This document shows, piece after piece, positions 9,490 through 18,572 of a stretch of DNA of 64,000 bases. The stretch comes from Alphaproteobacteria bacterium (lineage in GTDB: Bacteria; Pseudomonadota; Alphaproteobacteria; TMED109), in assembly GCA_022824395.1 (NCBI GenBank), contig JAJDZX010000103.1:52291-116290 (forward strand), in the 5' to 3' direction. Below the pieces are notes generated by a model. It was not told where the DNA came from, did no database searches, and worked only from the letters and a program-made list of their open reading frames with translations. Position 1 is the first letter of the stretch; every line of letters starts with the position of its first letter. A program made the position numbers and the translations under genes.

Positions 9490-9865
9490 ACATCTAGCGC
9501 CGCATGGATGCGAGTCAAGGGCTGGTACCTCCGGGAGAACCGGGGGTGCGTGCCGGGAGCGCGGTGCCGGCGGGGCCCGGCGAGCGGCGTCCTTGCGACC
9601 GTCCGGGTCCGCTACGGAGCCGGCGGCGCCCTCCAGCTGGCGTGTCGTCCGGACCCGGCATTTTGGCCGGCGGACATCAGGCAGCTAGATAGAACGGCAG
9701 CGCCCGGTCCGGTCACCGCAACTTGATTTGGTACAAGGACGACGGCCGGCGGTTGCGTCAGGGCTGGTCCGTGGTCTGGCACCGGGCGGTTGTATTCCAG
9801 GCCCACGTCAAGGCAGGTGACTCGCGGGAATCCGCGACGATCACAGTTCCCGCAGGAGAGAGCTT
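9490..9865. other. Intergenic region between csoR and sbmA-like gene
   Basis: No convincing gene. A frame at 9457-9726 (+) has no family signal. A short hairpin with 6-bp arms and a GAAT loop lies at 9822-9837, about 30 bp before the next start codon. A clear ribosome site AGGAGAG (9854-9860) belongs to the downstream gene. Confidence 0.4.
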
Positions 9866-10891
9866 GTGTTCAAGTCCTTCTTCGCCAACCGGCGATGGAT
9901 GCATTGGTCGTTGCTGGGCAGCGCCGCGATCCTGGTGGTCACTTGGTACAAGGTGCAGCTTGACGTCAGGATCAACGAGTGGTTCGGGGACTTTTACGAC
10001 ACGCTGCAGCAGGCGCTGGCCGAACCCGGCGCCGTGGAGTTCACGGAGTTCCTCGCGAAGTGCCTGACCTTCGCCGAGATCGCCGCCATCTACATCACCG
10101 TGGCGGTCCTGCTGGAGTTCTTCGTCCGACACTACGTGTTTCGCTGGCGGACGGCGATGAACAACTACTACATGGCGTACTGGGACCAGGTGCGCCACAT
10201 CGAGGGCGCCGCCCAGCGCGTGCAGGAAGACACGATGCGCTTCGCTCGGATCGTCGAGGGGCTGGGCGTCGCATTCATGCGTTCGGTGATGACGCTGATC
10301 GCGTTCCTGCCGCTCCTCTGGGGCTTGAGCGAGCACGTCACCGAACTTCCCTGGATCGGCGTCGTCCCGCACTCGCTGGTCTATCTCGCGATCGTGTCGG
10401 CCGCCGCCGGGACGGTGCTGCTGGCGATCGTCGGCATCAAGCTTCCGGGCCTCGAGTTCAACAACCAGAAAGTCGAGGCGGCGTACCGGAAGGAACTGGT
10501 GTACGGCGAGGACCACGAGGACCGCGCCGAGCCCGAGACCATCGGGCAGCTCTTTGCCAATGTCCGGAAAAACTACTTTCGCCTCTACAAGCACTACCTC
10601 TACTTCGACATCGCCAAGTGGTCCTACCTGCAGTTCGCGGTCATCGTGCCGTACATCATGATGGGCCCCACCATCGTCGCGGGCGTCATCACGCTCGGCG
10701 TGCTGCAGCAGATCCTCCGGGCGTTCGACCGGGTCGAGGGGTCGTTCCAGTTCCTGGTCAACTCCTGGTCGACGATCGTCGAGCTCATCTCGATCTACAA
10801 GCGGCTCAAGGCATTTGAGTCCACGATCCGGATCGATGATCGGACCCGTCGCCCGATGACCGGGCCGGGTTTCGAAGCGGCGCGCGGGTAG
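9866..10891 (+). CDS. SbmA/BacA-family peptide transporter
   Basis: 341 residues, all-membrane SbmA/BacA family, which imports peptides such as proline-rich antimicrobial peptides and bleomycin using the proton gradient. Visible family sequence includes INEWFGDFYDTLQQAL, FRWRTAMNNYYMAYWD and the C-terminal block GSFQFLVNSWSTIVELISI. Several hydrophobic segments are evident, e.g. 75-95, 165-185 and 205-220. E. coli SbmA has 406 residues, so this is a shorter form. GTG start with AGGAGAG 5 bp upstream. Monocistronic as seen. Confidence 0.9.
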   Translation: MFKSFFANRRWMHWSLLGSAAILVVTWYKVQLDVRINEWFGDFYDTLQQALAEPGAVEFTEFLAKCLTFAEIAAIYITVAVLLEFFVRHYVFRWRTAMNNYYMAYWDQVRHIEGAAQRVQEDTMRFARIVEGLGVAFMRSVMTLIAFLPLLWGLSEHVTELPWIGVVPHSLVYLAIVSAAAGTVLLAIVGIKLPGLEFNNQKVEAAYRKELVYGEDHEDRAEPETIGQLFANVRKNYFRLYKHYLYFDIAKWSYLQFAVIVPYIMMGPTIVAGVITLGVLQQILRAFDRVEGSFQFLVNSWSTIVELISIYKRLKAFESTIRIDDRTRRPMTGPGFEAARG

Positions 10892-11170
10892 AGCGTGCGG
10901 CACGTACGTGGAGCAGGTCGTCCCGGAGGAATCGCTGGTCCGCGCCGAGTGAAGCTGCAGCGAAGCAGCAACGGGCGTTCAGGAGCCACGCGGTCGCGCC
11001 GTGCCGGCCCAGCGGCGCAAGGGGGGCTTGCGGGCCGGGCGGGGCGTCATGCAGGGCCGGGACGTCCGGACCGCAGCTGATGGCGACGCGCGTATTCTGG
11101 AGAAGGCATGCGTCAAGTTTCGCAGTCAGCCATCAGGAGGCTGGAACATGACGCCATTGACATGCAACAA

Positions 11171-11184
11171 ACATGAGTTCATGT
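11171..11184. promoter_or_regulatory. Dyad operator upstream of vapB-like gene
   Basis: Perfect inverted repeat ACATGA-GT-TCATGT one base before the antitoxin start codon at 11186. RHH antitoxins of vapBC-type pairs usually repress their own operon through such sites, so this is the likely autoregulatory operator. That role is inference from position and symmetry. Confidence 0.5.
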
Positions 11185-11185
11185 T

Positions 11186-11416
11186 ATGCACATGAGCAAG
11201 ATGATCCAGATCCGGAATGTCCCGGCGGAGCTCCACCGGCGGCTTCGCATACGGGCGGCGACCGAAGGGGTCTCGATGTCCCATTTTGTCCTGCGCGAGA
11301 TCGAACGGGCGCTGGAGCGTCCCAGTCGACAGGAACTGCTTGAAGCGATCCGTTCGCAACCGCAGATTGAACTGAACCCTTCGCCGGCGGACCTGCTCCG
11401 GGAGGAACGTAGCTGA
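11186..11416 (+). CDS. vapB: VapB/FitA-like ribbon-helix-helix antitoxin
   Basis: 76 residues. The N-terminus fits a ribbon-helix-helix fold (beta strand MIQIRNV, then AELHRRLRIRAATEGVSMS), and the C-terminal half would wrap around the toxin. ATG codons at 11186, 11192 and 11201 are all in frame; the first is annotated. It sits directly before a PIN-domain gene whose start is 5 bp after this stop, the usual antitoxin-first order. Confidence 0.82.
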   Translation: MHMSKMIQIRNVPAELHRRLRIRAATEGVSMSHFVLREIERALERPSRQELLEAIRSQPQIELNPSPADLLREERS

Positions 11417-11421
11417 CGTTG

Positions 11422-11811
11422 ATGGTCCTGGATGCATCGGGTGCGGTCGAGATGCTGCTGAATACCGCCCCCGGACAGCGACTTTCCGCTCGGTTGATGG
11501 ACGACACGGAATCCGTCCACGTGCCGCACCTGATTGATGTTGAGATTGCACAGGTGCTGCGTCGATACGTGCAGCGCGGGGCGCTTGACGAAAGGCTTGG
11601 TGCGACAGCGCTTCGGCGCTGGTGCGAATTCGCCGTTGAACGCCATCCGCACGAGCCGCTGCTCGACCGGATCTGGCAACTCCGAGCCAACGTCACGGCC
11701 TATGACGCCGTGTACCTGGCGCTGGCGGAAGCACTGTCGGCCGTAGTCGTGACCGGTGATCGCAGGCTCGCCCAGGCGCCGGGGTCTCCGATTTCAGTCG
11801 AGTTGATTTAG
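11422..11811 (+). CDS. vapC: VapC-like PIN-domain ribonuclease toxin
   Basis: 129 residues from ATG 11422 (a TTG at 11419 is immediately upstream). The PIN-domain acidic residues are present: D4 (VLDASG), E41 (HLIDVEIA), D95 (TAYDAVYLA) and D113 (VVTGDRRLA). PIN toxins cleave RNA, often tRNA, with Mg2+. GGAGGA lies upstream at 11401-11406. Complete catalytic set, so probably active unless neutralised by the preceding antitoxin. Confidence 0.87.
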   Translation: MVLDASGAVEMLLNTAPGQRLSARLMDDTESVHVPHLIDVEIAQVLRRYVQRGALDERLGATALRRWCEFAVERHPHEPLLDRIWQLRANVTAYDAVYLALAEALSAVVVTGDRRLAQAPGSPISVELI

Positions 11812-11850
11812 AACGAAACTGCATCAGCCGGGTTCATCACCGGCGGCCTT

Positions 11851-11878
11851 GGCGCAGATGCCGCGGCGCAGATGCCGC
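11851..11878. repeat. Tandem 14-bp repeat
   Basis: GGCGCAGATGCCGC occurs twice back to back (11851-11864 and 11865-11878), in the gap between the vapC-like gene and the convergent hydrolase gene. No function inferred. Confidence 0.85.
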
Positions 11879-11950
11879 GCTGGGCTGGCGGGTAATGTCG
11901 GGACGGCGTCCGATGGCGTTCCTCAGGGCTTCAGCTGCGTGCCCCTCGCC

Positions 11951-12829
11951 TCACGCCAAAGCACTCTCGAACAGAAACAACAGCCGAGACCATGCCCGCT
12001 CCGCCTGCTCTTCGTGGTACACGGCGGAATCCAGGGAGCACCAGCCGTGCAGGGTGCCGGCGTAAACCTCGATCTCCGCCGGCAGCCCGGCCTCCGCAAA
12101 CGCCTCCCGGAGCACTGTCTTGGTTTCGGGCTCCTTCGCATCGTCGTTTTCGGCGATCGCGAACAGATAGTGCGCCCGCAATCTGTCGACGAGCAGATGC
12201 GGACTGTCCGGGCCATCCGTCACGAGCCTGCCGCCGTGAAATGATGCACCGGCACCCATCCGGTCGGGGAACGTCGCCGCGGTCCGCATGGTCATGGCGC
12301 CACCCATGCAGTAACCCGTGGTTCCCATCTTGCGATCGCTCGCCACCGCATCCTGGCTGTCCAGGAACCGGACGAACGCCCTGGCGTCGGTCACGGTGAT
12401 CTCGGGGCTCAGGGAACGCATCAGGGGAAAGATCTTCTCGCGCGTCGCCTGGTCCCGAAACGAGGCGCCTTCGGGCATGACGGGGGCTCGGACGGCGCGG
12501 TAGTACGGATTGACGACCAGGACCGAGTACCCCGACTCCGCCAGCCGCTTCCCCATTTGCTGGAAGGCGGGCCGCAAGCCGAGCGCGTCGGGCCAGATCA
12601 GCACGCCCGGGTGGACGCCGCTCGAGGGGTGCACGAAGTGACAGTCCGCGATGCCGTCCGGGGTGGAAACTTCAACATCCCTGGCGGTTACCTGAAGCGC
12701 TGCCGCCGGCCGCGGCAGGAGTGAGGCAAGTCCGGTACCGAGCGACAGCGCCCCAAACTTGCGCCGGGTCAGGTTGCCCGACTGGCGCAGGTAGTTCTCG
12801 GCGTCACGGAGTGTTCTCTCGTCGCACAT
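11951..12829 (-). CDS. Tat-exported dienelactone hydrolase-family protein
   Basis: 292 residues from ATG 12829, preceded by GGGGGC; a TTG at 12841 is a poorer choice. The N-terminus has a twin-arginine signal (LTRRKFGALSLGTGLASLLP), so export by Tat is likely. The alpha/beta-hydrolase domain has the family nucleophile C174 in GYCMGG, an acid in ENDD and His in LHGWCS, i.e. the Cys-Asp-His triad of dienelactone hydrolases. Substrate unknown; related proteins hydrolyse dienelactones or other esters and lactones. Monocistronic on the minus strand, divergent from the molybdenum hydroxylase operon. Confidence 0.88.
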   Translation of the reverse strand: MCDERTLRDAENYLRQSGNLTRRKFGALSLGTGLASLLPRPAAALQVTARDVEVSTPDGIADCHFVHPSSGVHPGVLIWPDALGLRPAFQQMGKRLAESGYSVLVVNPYYRAVRAPVMPEGASFRDQATREKIFPLMRSLSPEITVTDARAFVRFLDSQDAVASDRKMGTTGYCMGGAMTMRTAATFPDRMGAGASFHGGRLVTDGPDSPHLLVDRLRAHYLFAIAENDDAKEPETKTVLREAFAEAGLPAEIEVYAGTLHGWCSLDSAVYHEEQAERAWSRLLFLFESALA

Positions 12830-13080
12830 TGGCGCCCCCAAACTCGTACCGGGCCGCCTGGCAGACTAACACCGATGCTCCTCCGAACGGCTTGCCCGCG
12901 AGGGCTTGGATCCTGCAATTTCGGGATTTTGGCGTGATCGGCTCAACTCCGCTGCATGGACATGGCGTGGCACCGGTCCCGAGCGGCGGCGGCGCCATGC
13001 GGCATTTGCGTTGCGGTAGTATTCGCGAGGCCGCTCCGCTCACTGCACTCGGGAGCGGTGCATGGAAGCAGGGAGACAAC

Positions 13081-13809
13081 ATGTCAGAGGACGCTCCGAA
13101 GCGGGCGGCAGAGCTCGGAATTCCCGAATTTCCCCCTGACCCGGCGGACGATTTTGAGTGGGTGCCCGCCACCCGCCAAGTCGCCGGCGATCTCCCCGAA
13201 CCGCCGCTGATCGATTGGCGCACCACCAGCTCCAGCCGGCGCGCCTTCCTCCGCGGCGTCGTCTGCTCCGGCGTTGCGGTGTCGGCGTCCGCCCATCTGT
13301 TCACCGTGCGGCCCAGCGAGGCACGCGCGGCGGTGCGCGGCGTCGAACGCCTGATCACGCTGAACATCAACGGAAAGGCGCGCCGTGTCGATGTTCCACC
13401 CAGCGAGACACTTGCCCAGACCATCCGTTACCGGCTCGGCCTGACGGGCACCAAGATTGGCTGCAACCGGGCCGAATGCGGCGCCTGCACCGTCTTGGCC
13501 GACGACGTTCCGATCTACTCCTGTTCGACACTGACCCACCAGGTCCGCGGCAAGGCCATCACGACCGTCGAGGGTGTCGCGGAGCCGGACGGAACACTGC
13601 ACCCGGTGCAACAGGCATTCATCGACGAACTTGGACCGCAGTGCGGTTTCTGCACGCCGGGCCAGGTGATGTCCGCCGTCGGCCTGCTCAAGAAGAACCC
13701 GGCCCCGACTGTCGATCAGGCGCGGCGGGCGTTGTCCGGCAACCTCTGCCGGTGTGGTGCCTACCACCACTACCTGGCCGGGGTCATGCGCGCAGCGGGG
13801 AGGGCATAG
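13081..13809 (+). CDS. Aldehyde oxidoreductase [2Fe-2S] subunit, Tat signal (PaoA-like)
   Basis: 242 residues. The N-terminal 50 residues precede a twin-arginine motif (S52-RRAFLRG), so the complex is probably periplasmic. Two [2Fe-2S] domains follow: a plant-type ferredoxin motif (GCNRAECGACTVL) and the helical domain (QCGFCTPGQ ... NLCRCGAYH). This is the electron-transfer small subunit of the xanthine-oxidase family. First gene of a three-gene operon; the Mo subunit starts 3 bp after this stop. GGGAGA precedes ATG 13081. Confidence 0.92.
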   Translation: MSEDAPKRAAELGIPEFPPDPADDFEWVPATRQVAGDLPEPPLIDWRTTSSSRRAFLRGVVCSGVAVSASAHLFTVRPSEARAAVRGVERLITLNINGKARRVDVPPSETLAQTIRYRLGLTGTKIGCNRAECGACTVLADDVPIYSCSTLTHQVRGKAITTVEGVAEPDGTLHPVQQAFIDELGPQCGFCTPGQVMSAVGLLKKNPAPTVDQARRALSGNLCRCGAYHHYLAGVMRAAGRA

Positions 13810-13812
13810 ACC

Positions 13813-16227
13813 ATGGCCTACACGCTGCTAGGCAAGGATTTCACGCCGCCCGACCTGCACGCCAAGGTCACCGGCTCCGCGAAATACGCCGAGGACTTCC
13901 GCGCAGACGGCATGGTGTTCCTCAAGATCTTTGCCTCTCCCGTGCCGCACGGCAGGGTCACGTCGATCGACAGCGAGGCCGTCAAGCGGATGCCGGGGGT
14001 CGTGGGCGTCCTGCTGGCCCACGAAATCAAGCAACCGTCAGACGCTGGGCACGCGATTCTGACCGACTATCCGGTGTTCGCGGGCCAGCCGATCTTCGCG
14101 GTCGCGGCCATGACCGAACAGCAGGCCGAAGACGCGATCCAAGCGGCAACGGTGGCGATCGACCCGCTGCCGTTTTGCATCGACCCGCTCGAGAGCCTGC
14201 GGCCCGACGGTCCGAACGCCAATGTCGGCGGCAACGTGGCCAATCGCAAGGACGTCCCGCTGCAGGAGATCAAGTGGACCGGCAAGGACTTTGCCAAGGC
14301 AGGCGATGACACGCTGCCGATGGGCCAGCCGGCGCAGGAGTGGTCGTACGGCGATCTAGAGGCCGGCTTCGCCAAGGCGGCGGCGGTCGTGGAGGAGTCC
14401 TTTGTCAGCGCCGCGAACGCGCATCACGCGATGGAGCCGCGTTCATGCGCCGCCTACTGGGAGAACGGCAAGTGCCATGTCTGGGGCTCCACCCAGTCGT
14501 CGTCGTTCGCAGTGCCAAGCCTGGCGAAATATGTCGGCATCAGTCCGGCAGACGTCGTCCTGGTCAGCGAGTACTGCGGCGGCGGCTTCGGAGGCAAGGC
14601 GTATTCCTATCCGCTGATGGCGCTGCCGGCCCTGATGTCCAAGAAGCTCAACGGGCGCCCGGTCATGATGCGGGTCAGCCGCGACGAAGAGTTCTACAAC
14701 GGATCGGCCAGGGCAGGTTTTCAGGGCTGGGTCAAGATCGGGTTCGCGGGCGATGGCCGGGTCGTCGCGCTTGACAGCTACATCGTGCAGGACAACGGCT
14801 CGACGACCGGGTTCTGGGATTTCCAGAACTTCGGCATGGCAGCGTCGGTGGTCCTGCAGCCCGAGGCCATGCGGTTTCGCGGGATCCCCGTACTCACCAA
14901 CACGCCGCCCAAGGGAGCTCAACGCGGCCCAGGCGAGAACCAGACAGCCAACATCCTGGAGCCGCTGCTCGACAAGGGTGCGCGTGCGCTCGGCATCGAC
15001 CGGCTCGCCATCCGCCTTGCCAATGCGCCGGGCGGCGGACCGAACGGCGCGATCGGACCCGATCGCCTGCCGCTGACCAGCGCCTACCTGCGCGAGGCCC
15101 TGGAGCAGGGTGCCGCCGCCTTCGACTACAGCCAGCGGGTCAAGCGGTCCGGCCGGCAGCGCAACGGCAAGGTCAGGTCGGTCGGGATCGGTCAGGCGTA
15201 TCACGCGGCCGGCTACAACGGCTGGGACGGGATGGTTCGCATTACGCCGGACGGCAAGCTTCACATCCACACCGGGGTCGGCAATCTCGGCACGTATTCC
15301 TACGCCGCCACCTCGCGGGTCGCGGCCGAGGTGCTCGGTTACGACTGGAGCAACACCGTCATCGAGCGCGGCGGCACGCTGAAGGCGATGCCCTTCAATA
15401 TCGGCCAATTCGGCTCCAACACCTCCTTCACCATGACGAGGACGAACTACGCCGCAGCGATGGACGCCAGGCAAAAGCTGCTCGAGATCGGGGCCATGAT
15501 GCTCGGGGGCGCGGCCGACGACTATGAGCTTCGGAACGAGCGCGTGGTGGCCAGGGACGGCTCGGCGTCGATCACCTTTGCCCAGGCAGCGGAAAAAGCC
15601 ATCGCACTGGGCGGCAAGTACGCCGGCCATGACGTTGACCCCGAGCTCAGGGAGCTGACCAAGGCAGCCGCCCAGATGATTGCCGGGACCGGGCTGATCG
15701 GTGTCGCCAAGGACAAGCTCCCCAAGAACGGGATCGTGCCCGCGCTGGTCGCCGCGTTCATCGAGATCGAACTGGACCCGGAGACCGGCAAGGTCGACAT
15801 CGTGGACTACCTCGGCATCGCTGATGTCGGTCAGGTTCTGCATCCCCAGGGGCTCGATGCGCAGATTCGGGGCGGCGCCGTCATGGGGTTCGGCCTCGCT
15901 GCAACCGAGCGCTACATCTACGACCCCGCTTACGCCCGCCCCAATGCCAAGGGCTACTACCAGGCCAAGCCTCCGACCTATCTCGACGTGCCGGCGGAAC
16001 TCGCCACGCTCGCTGTCGAGGGCGCGCACGACCCGCAGAACCCGGTCGGGGCCAAGGGGATCGGTGAACCGGTCCAGGGGGCAGCGTCCGCGGCCTATCT
16101 GAGTGCGGTTTCCGATGCGCTGGGCGGATACACGTTCAATCGCGTCCCGGTCGTCGCGGACATGATCATCAACGCTGCGGCAAACCTGCCGCAGTCGCAT
16201 TTGCCCCTGCAAACGAACTGTCAGTGA
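13813..16227 (+). CDS. Molybdopterin-binding subunit of aldehyde/xanthine oxidoreductase family (PaoC-like)
   Basis: 804 residues, the catalytic large subunit that binds the molybdenum cofactor. Family blocks include CGGGFGGKAY, QRGPGENQTANILEPLLD and the catalytic glutamate in GAKGIGEPV near the C-terminus. It has no signal of its own, so a Tat-borne partner (the preceding subunit) would carry it across the membrane, as known for PaoABC. Substrate is likely an aldehyde or N-heterocycle; this cannot be decided from sequence. Between the Fe-S and FAD subunit genes in one operon. Confidence 0.92.
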   Translation: MAYTLLGKDFTPPDLHAKVTGSAKYAEDFRADGMVFLKIFASPVPHGRVTSIDSEAVKRMPGVVGVLLAHEIKQPSDAGHAILTDYPVFAGQPIFAVAAMTEQQAEDAIQAATVAIDPLPFCIDPLESLRPDGPNANVGGNVANRKDVPLQEIKWTGKDFAKAGDDTLPMGQPAQEWSYGDLEAGFAKAAAVVEESFVSAANAHHAMEPRSCAAYWENGKCHVWGSTQSSSFAVPSLAKYVGISPADVVLVSEYCGGGFGGKAYSYPLMALPALMSKKLNGRPVMMRVSRDEEFYNGSARAGFQGWVKIGFAGDGRVVALDSYIVQDNGSTTGFWDFQNFGMAASVVLQPEAMRFRGIPVLTNTPPKGAQRGPGENQTANILEPLLDKGARALGIDRLAIRLANAPGGGPNGAIGPDRLPLTSAYLREALEQGAAAFDYSQRVKRSGRQRNGKVRSVGIGQAYHAAGYNGWDGMVRITPDGKLHIHTGVGNLGTYSYAATSRVAAEVLGYDWSNTVIERGGTLKAMPFNIGQFGSNTSFTMTRTNYAAAMDARQKLLEIGAMMLGGAADDYELRNERVVARDGSASITFAQAAEKAIALGGKYAGHDVDPELRELTKAAAQMIAGTGLIGVAKDKLPKNGIVPALVAAFIEIELDPETGKVDIVDYLGIADVGQVLHPQGLDAQIRGGAVMGFGLAATERYIYDPAYARPNAKGYYQAKPPTYLDVPAELATLAVEGAHDPQNPVGAKGIGEPVQGAASAAYLSAVSDALGGYTFNRVPVVADMIINAAANLPQSHLPLQTNCQ

Positions 16228-16249
16228 CGGGGGGGACGAGAGCAGGCCG

Positions 16250-17239
16250 ATGACCGACTACATGCATGCATTCGACCTCTATGTTCCCGCCAGCCTGGAG
16301 GACGCGGCTCGACTGCTGGAGGAGCACGGCGAGAACGCCTGGATCGTCGCTGGCGGCAAGGACAGCTTCGACTGGTTCAAGGACCGCCACAAGCAGCCTC
16401 AGGCGGTGGTTGACATCGGCGGCCTCCAGGAGCTCCACGGCATCCGGGACCACGGCAGCCACATCGCGATCGGTGCAACGACCACCCTGACCGAAATGGA
16501 GGAAAGCGAGCTGTTGGGGGAGCATTTCCCGGTGCTCACGCAAGCGGCCGCCCAGGTCGCAAGCCCGCAGATCCGCAATGCCGGCACCATCGGCGGCAAC
16601 GTTTCCCAGGACACACGCTGCACCTACTACCGCGACGGGTTCCCCTGTTATCGGGCCGGCGGCAACGCCTGCTACGCCAACACGCCGACGGCGATGAACC
16701 GGGAACACGCGCTGTTCGGGGTCTCCCGCTGCGTCGCCGTCACGCCGTCGGACACGGCACCGGCGCTGGTCGCGCTGGAGGCGGAGATGGTGATTTCTCG
16801 CAACGGCACGCTACGGACCGTGCCGAGCGAGGAGTACTTCGTCGGGCCCGACACCGACATCACCCGGATGACCGTCCTCGAGGCGGGCGACATCCTGGTT
16901 GAAGTGCGCATTCCCTGGACCTGGGCTGGCGCCCGGTCCTATTTCGAGAAGGTCGCCGATCGTCAGACCTGGGACTTCGCCCTGGTCAACATCGCGCTCG
17001 TGGCCAAGACCGAGGACAACCGGGTGGCGGATGCACGCATTGCGTGCGGTGGCGTGCAATGCACGCCGAGACGGTTGATCGAGGTGGAGGATCTGGTGAA
17101 GGGCGAGACGGTCGGTCCGGATCTGGAAACGCTGGCCAAGCGGGTTGCCGCACGCGGTGCCCGGGCCCTCAACTACAACCAGTTCAAGATCCCCCTGGTT
17201 GAGAATCTGACGGCGCGCGCCGTCCGGTCACTCGCCTGA
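16250..17239 (+). CDS. FAD-binding subunit with extra [4Fe-4S] site (PaoB-like)
   Basis: 329 residues. The FAD-binding domain has VAGGKDSFDWFKD and AGTIGGNVSQD. A cysteine insert C124, C133, C141 and C161 (CTYYRDGFPC ... GGNACYA) matches the additional iron-sulfur cluster known in the FAD subunits of E. coli PaoB and 4-hydroxybenzoyl-CoA reductase. With the Tat-tagged small subunit this argues for a periplasmic aldehyde oxidoreductase rather than cytoplasmic xanthine dehydrogenase. Gene order here is FeS-Mo-FAD, unlike E. coli paoA-paoB-paoC. No chaperone (paoD/xdhC) gene follows in the window. Confidence 0.9.
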   Translation: MTDYMHAFDLYVPASLEDAARLLEEHGENAWIVAGGKDSFDWFKDRHKQPQAVVDIGGLQELHGIRDHGSHIAIGATTTLTEMEESELLGEHFPVLTQAAAQVASPQIRNAGTIGGNVSQDTRCTYYRDGFPCYRAGGNACYANTPTAMNREHALFGVSRCVAVTPSDTAPALVALEAEMVISRNGTLRTVPSEEYFVGPDTDITRMTVLEAGDILVEVRIPWTWAGARSYFEKVADRQTWDFALVNIALVAKTEDNRVADARIACGGVQCTPRRLIEVEDLVKGETVGPDLETLAKRVAARGARALNYNQFKIPLVENLTARAVRSLA

Positions 17240-17993
17240 AGCGATGGCGTTCTGCCGCACCCCGGGGGAGGCCCACGGGCAGGGAGCCCGACTCGGGATG
17301 CCCCGGAACGCGCCCTCGATTCCGACCGGGACATCGGACGCGCCGTTCGCCGTGCGGTTCGTCCTTCGGCCGATCTTCCGGCGGATCCGAGTCATCACGC
17401 GCGCTGTCGGTTAACGGACCTGGACCCATCCGGCACGATTGGCTGGCCCGCCGGCTGCCGGGGATCATCGCGGCGCATGCGACCGCGCGGCGTGGAGCGG
17501 CGTCCCGGCCGGTCCCCGGACCCGGCTTGGATCGGGTCTCGACCCACCGGACGCCGGGAGCACCGCTGATCGCCGCCTTCTTCCTCCGCCTCTGCTGCGC
17601 TTTCCGCGTGCACTGGGCCCGGGCAACCATGCCATCGGCCGTCCGTCCGCGATTCGCCCTTGGCGGCTTTTCGGTCGGCCGTTGGCTCTCGCATGGCATC
17701 TGCGGGGAGCCTCATCGCGGGCCGATCGTGGCGTCCACACCAATCCTTGCCGGTACGGGAGGCACCTTGCTTGGCGAGAGCGACACGCCGTTTGGACATC
17801 GGGACCCATCGGCCCGTTTCGGTCCTGATCGGGGGCTCGGGTGCAGCGGCAACAGTCGCCCATCGCTGCTGATGCCCCATTGTCGCGACCTGCGCACCAG
17901 TGCCGCGTCCCGGCCCGCGAATCGGCACCCGCCCGCGACCCTGGCGCCGAAGCGCGAAATCGGCAGGTTGGGCCGGTTACGGGAGTCTGGCGG
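17240..17993. other. 750-bp region without a supported gene
   Basis: Several frames are open in this GC-rich stretch on both strands (e.g. 17184-17699 and 17465-18004 on the minus strand), but all are Arg/Pro-rich with no family resemblance or good start. I see no RNA gene. GGGAG at 17981-17985 is the likely ribosome site of the next gene. Confidence 0.5.
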
Positions 17994-18374
17994 ATGAACG
18001 GCACCGACGCCGTGCGGGCGCAAATCGAGCGAATCGAGGAAGCCTACGAGTTCATGCTCGCCTATGCCGCGCAGGGCCGCAGCGAGGAAGGCGCCGGCGC
18101 CGATGGGGCACACATTAGGACGTTCCTGAACCAGTTTGACGCGGCGGCGAACGCCATCGAAGCGGGGATGGATGCCCTTCCCGGCGCCGACGGTGAGGCC
18201 GTTGCCCTGCTGGCGGCGCTGCGGGCCGATTCTGTGGTCGTCCGGTCGGTCCTCCGCACGATTCTGGCGCGGGAACAGATCACCTCCGAGGTGATCGACA
18301 ACGCGAACGGCTTGATCGTGGTCCGCTCCTATCTGACCGGTCTCTTCTTTCTCGACAAGGTGTTGCTGCCGTAG
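17994..18374 (+). CDS. Hypothetical small helical protein
   Basis: 126 residues, not recognised. It is acidic and predicted helical throughout (e.g. DAVRAQIERIEEAYEFMLAYAAQG, two long helices after that), without signal peptide or membrane segment, compatible with a four-helix bundle. GGGAG lies 8 bp before ATG 17994. Downstream of the oxidoreductase operon but 750 bp away, so probably transcribed on its own. Confidence 0.6.
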   Translation: MNGTDAVRAQIERIEEAYEFMLAYAAQGRSEEGAGADGAHIRTFLNQFDAAANAIEAGMDALPGADGEAVALLAALRADSVVVRSVLRTILAREQITSEVIDNANGLIVVRSYLTGLFFLDKVLLP

Positions 18375-18572
18375 CGCGGCTCGGCTGGTCCGGGCGCCGC
18401 ATCGGTGAGCGCCCCGATCTTCGCGCCTGCCGCGGGCGCCTGCACCCGTCGTTCCCGACAGCATCCGGCTGCTCGACAGGCGGGCGGCGGCCGGCCGGCG
18501 TGCCGATGTGAATGGCTGTGGAAGGGTGCGGTCGCCGCGGCGGATCCGAGACGGCGGGCGGGCAGACCGCGA

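Noticed and set aside
9457..9726. 89-codon plus-strand frame upstream of the SbmA-like gene
   Set aside because: Starts inside the csoR control region, Arg-rich, no ribosome site or family signal.
12721..13080. N-terminal extension of the [2Fe-2S] subunit frame
   Set aside because: Overlaps the divergent hydrolase gene; ATG 13081 has a good ribosome site and gives a sensible Tat protein.
14443..16212. 589-codon minus-strand frame over the Mo subunit gene
   Set aside because: Antisense shadow of a clear molybdopterin subunit.
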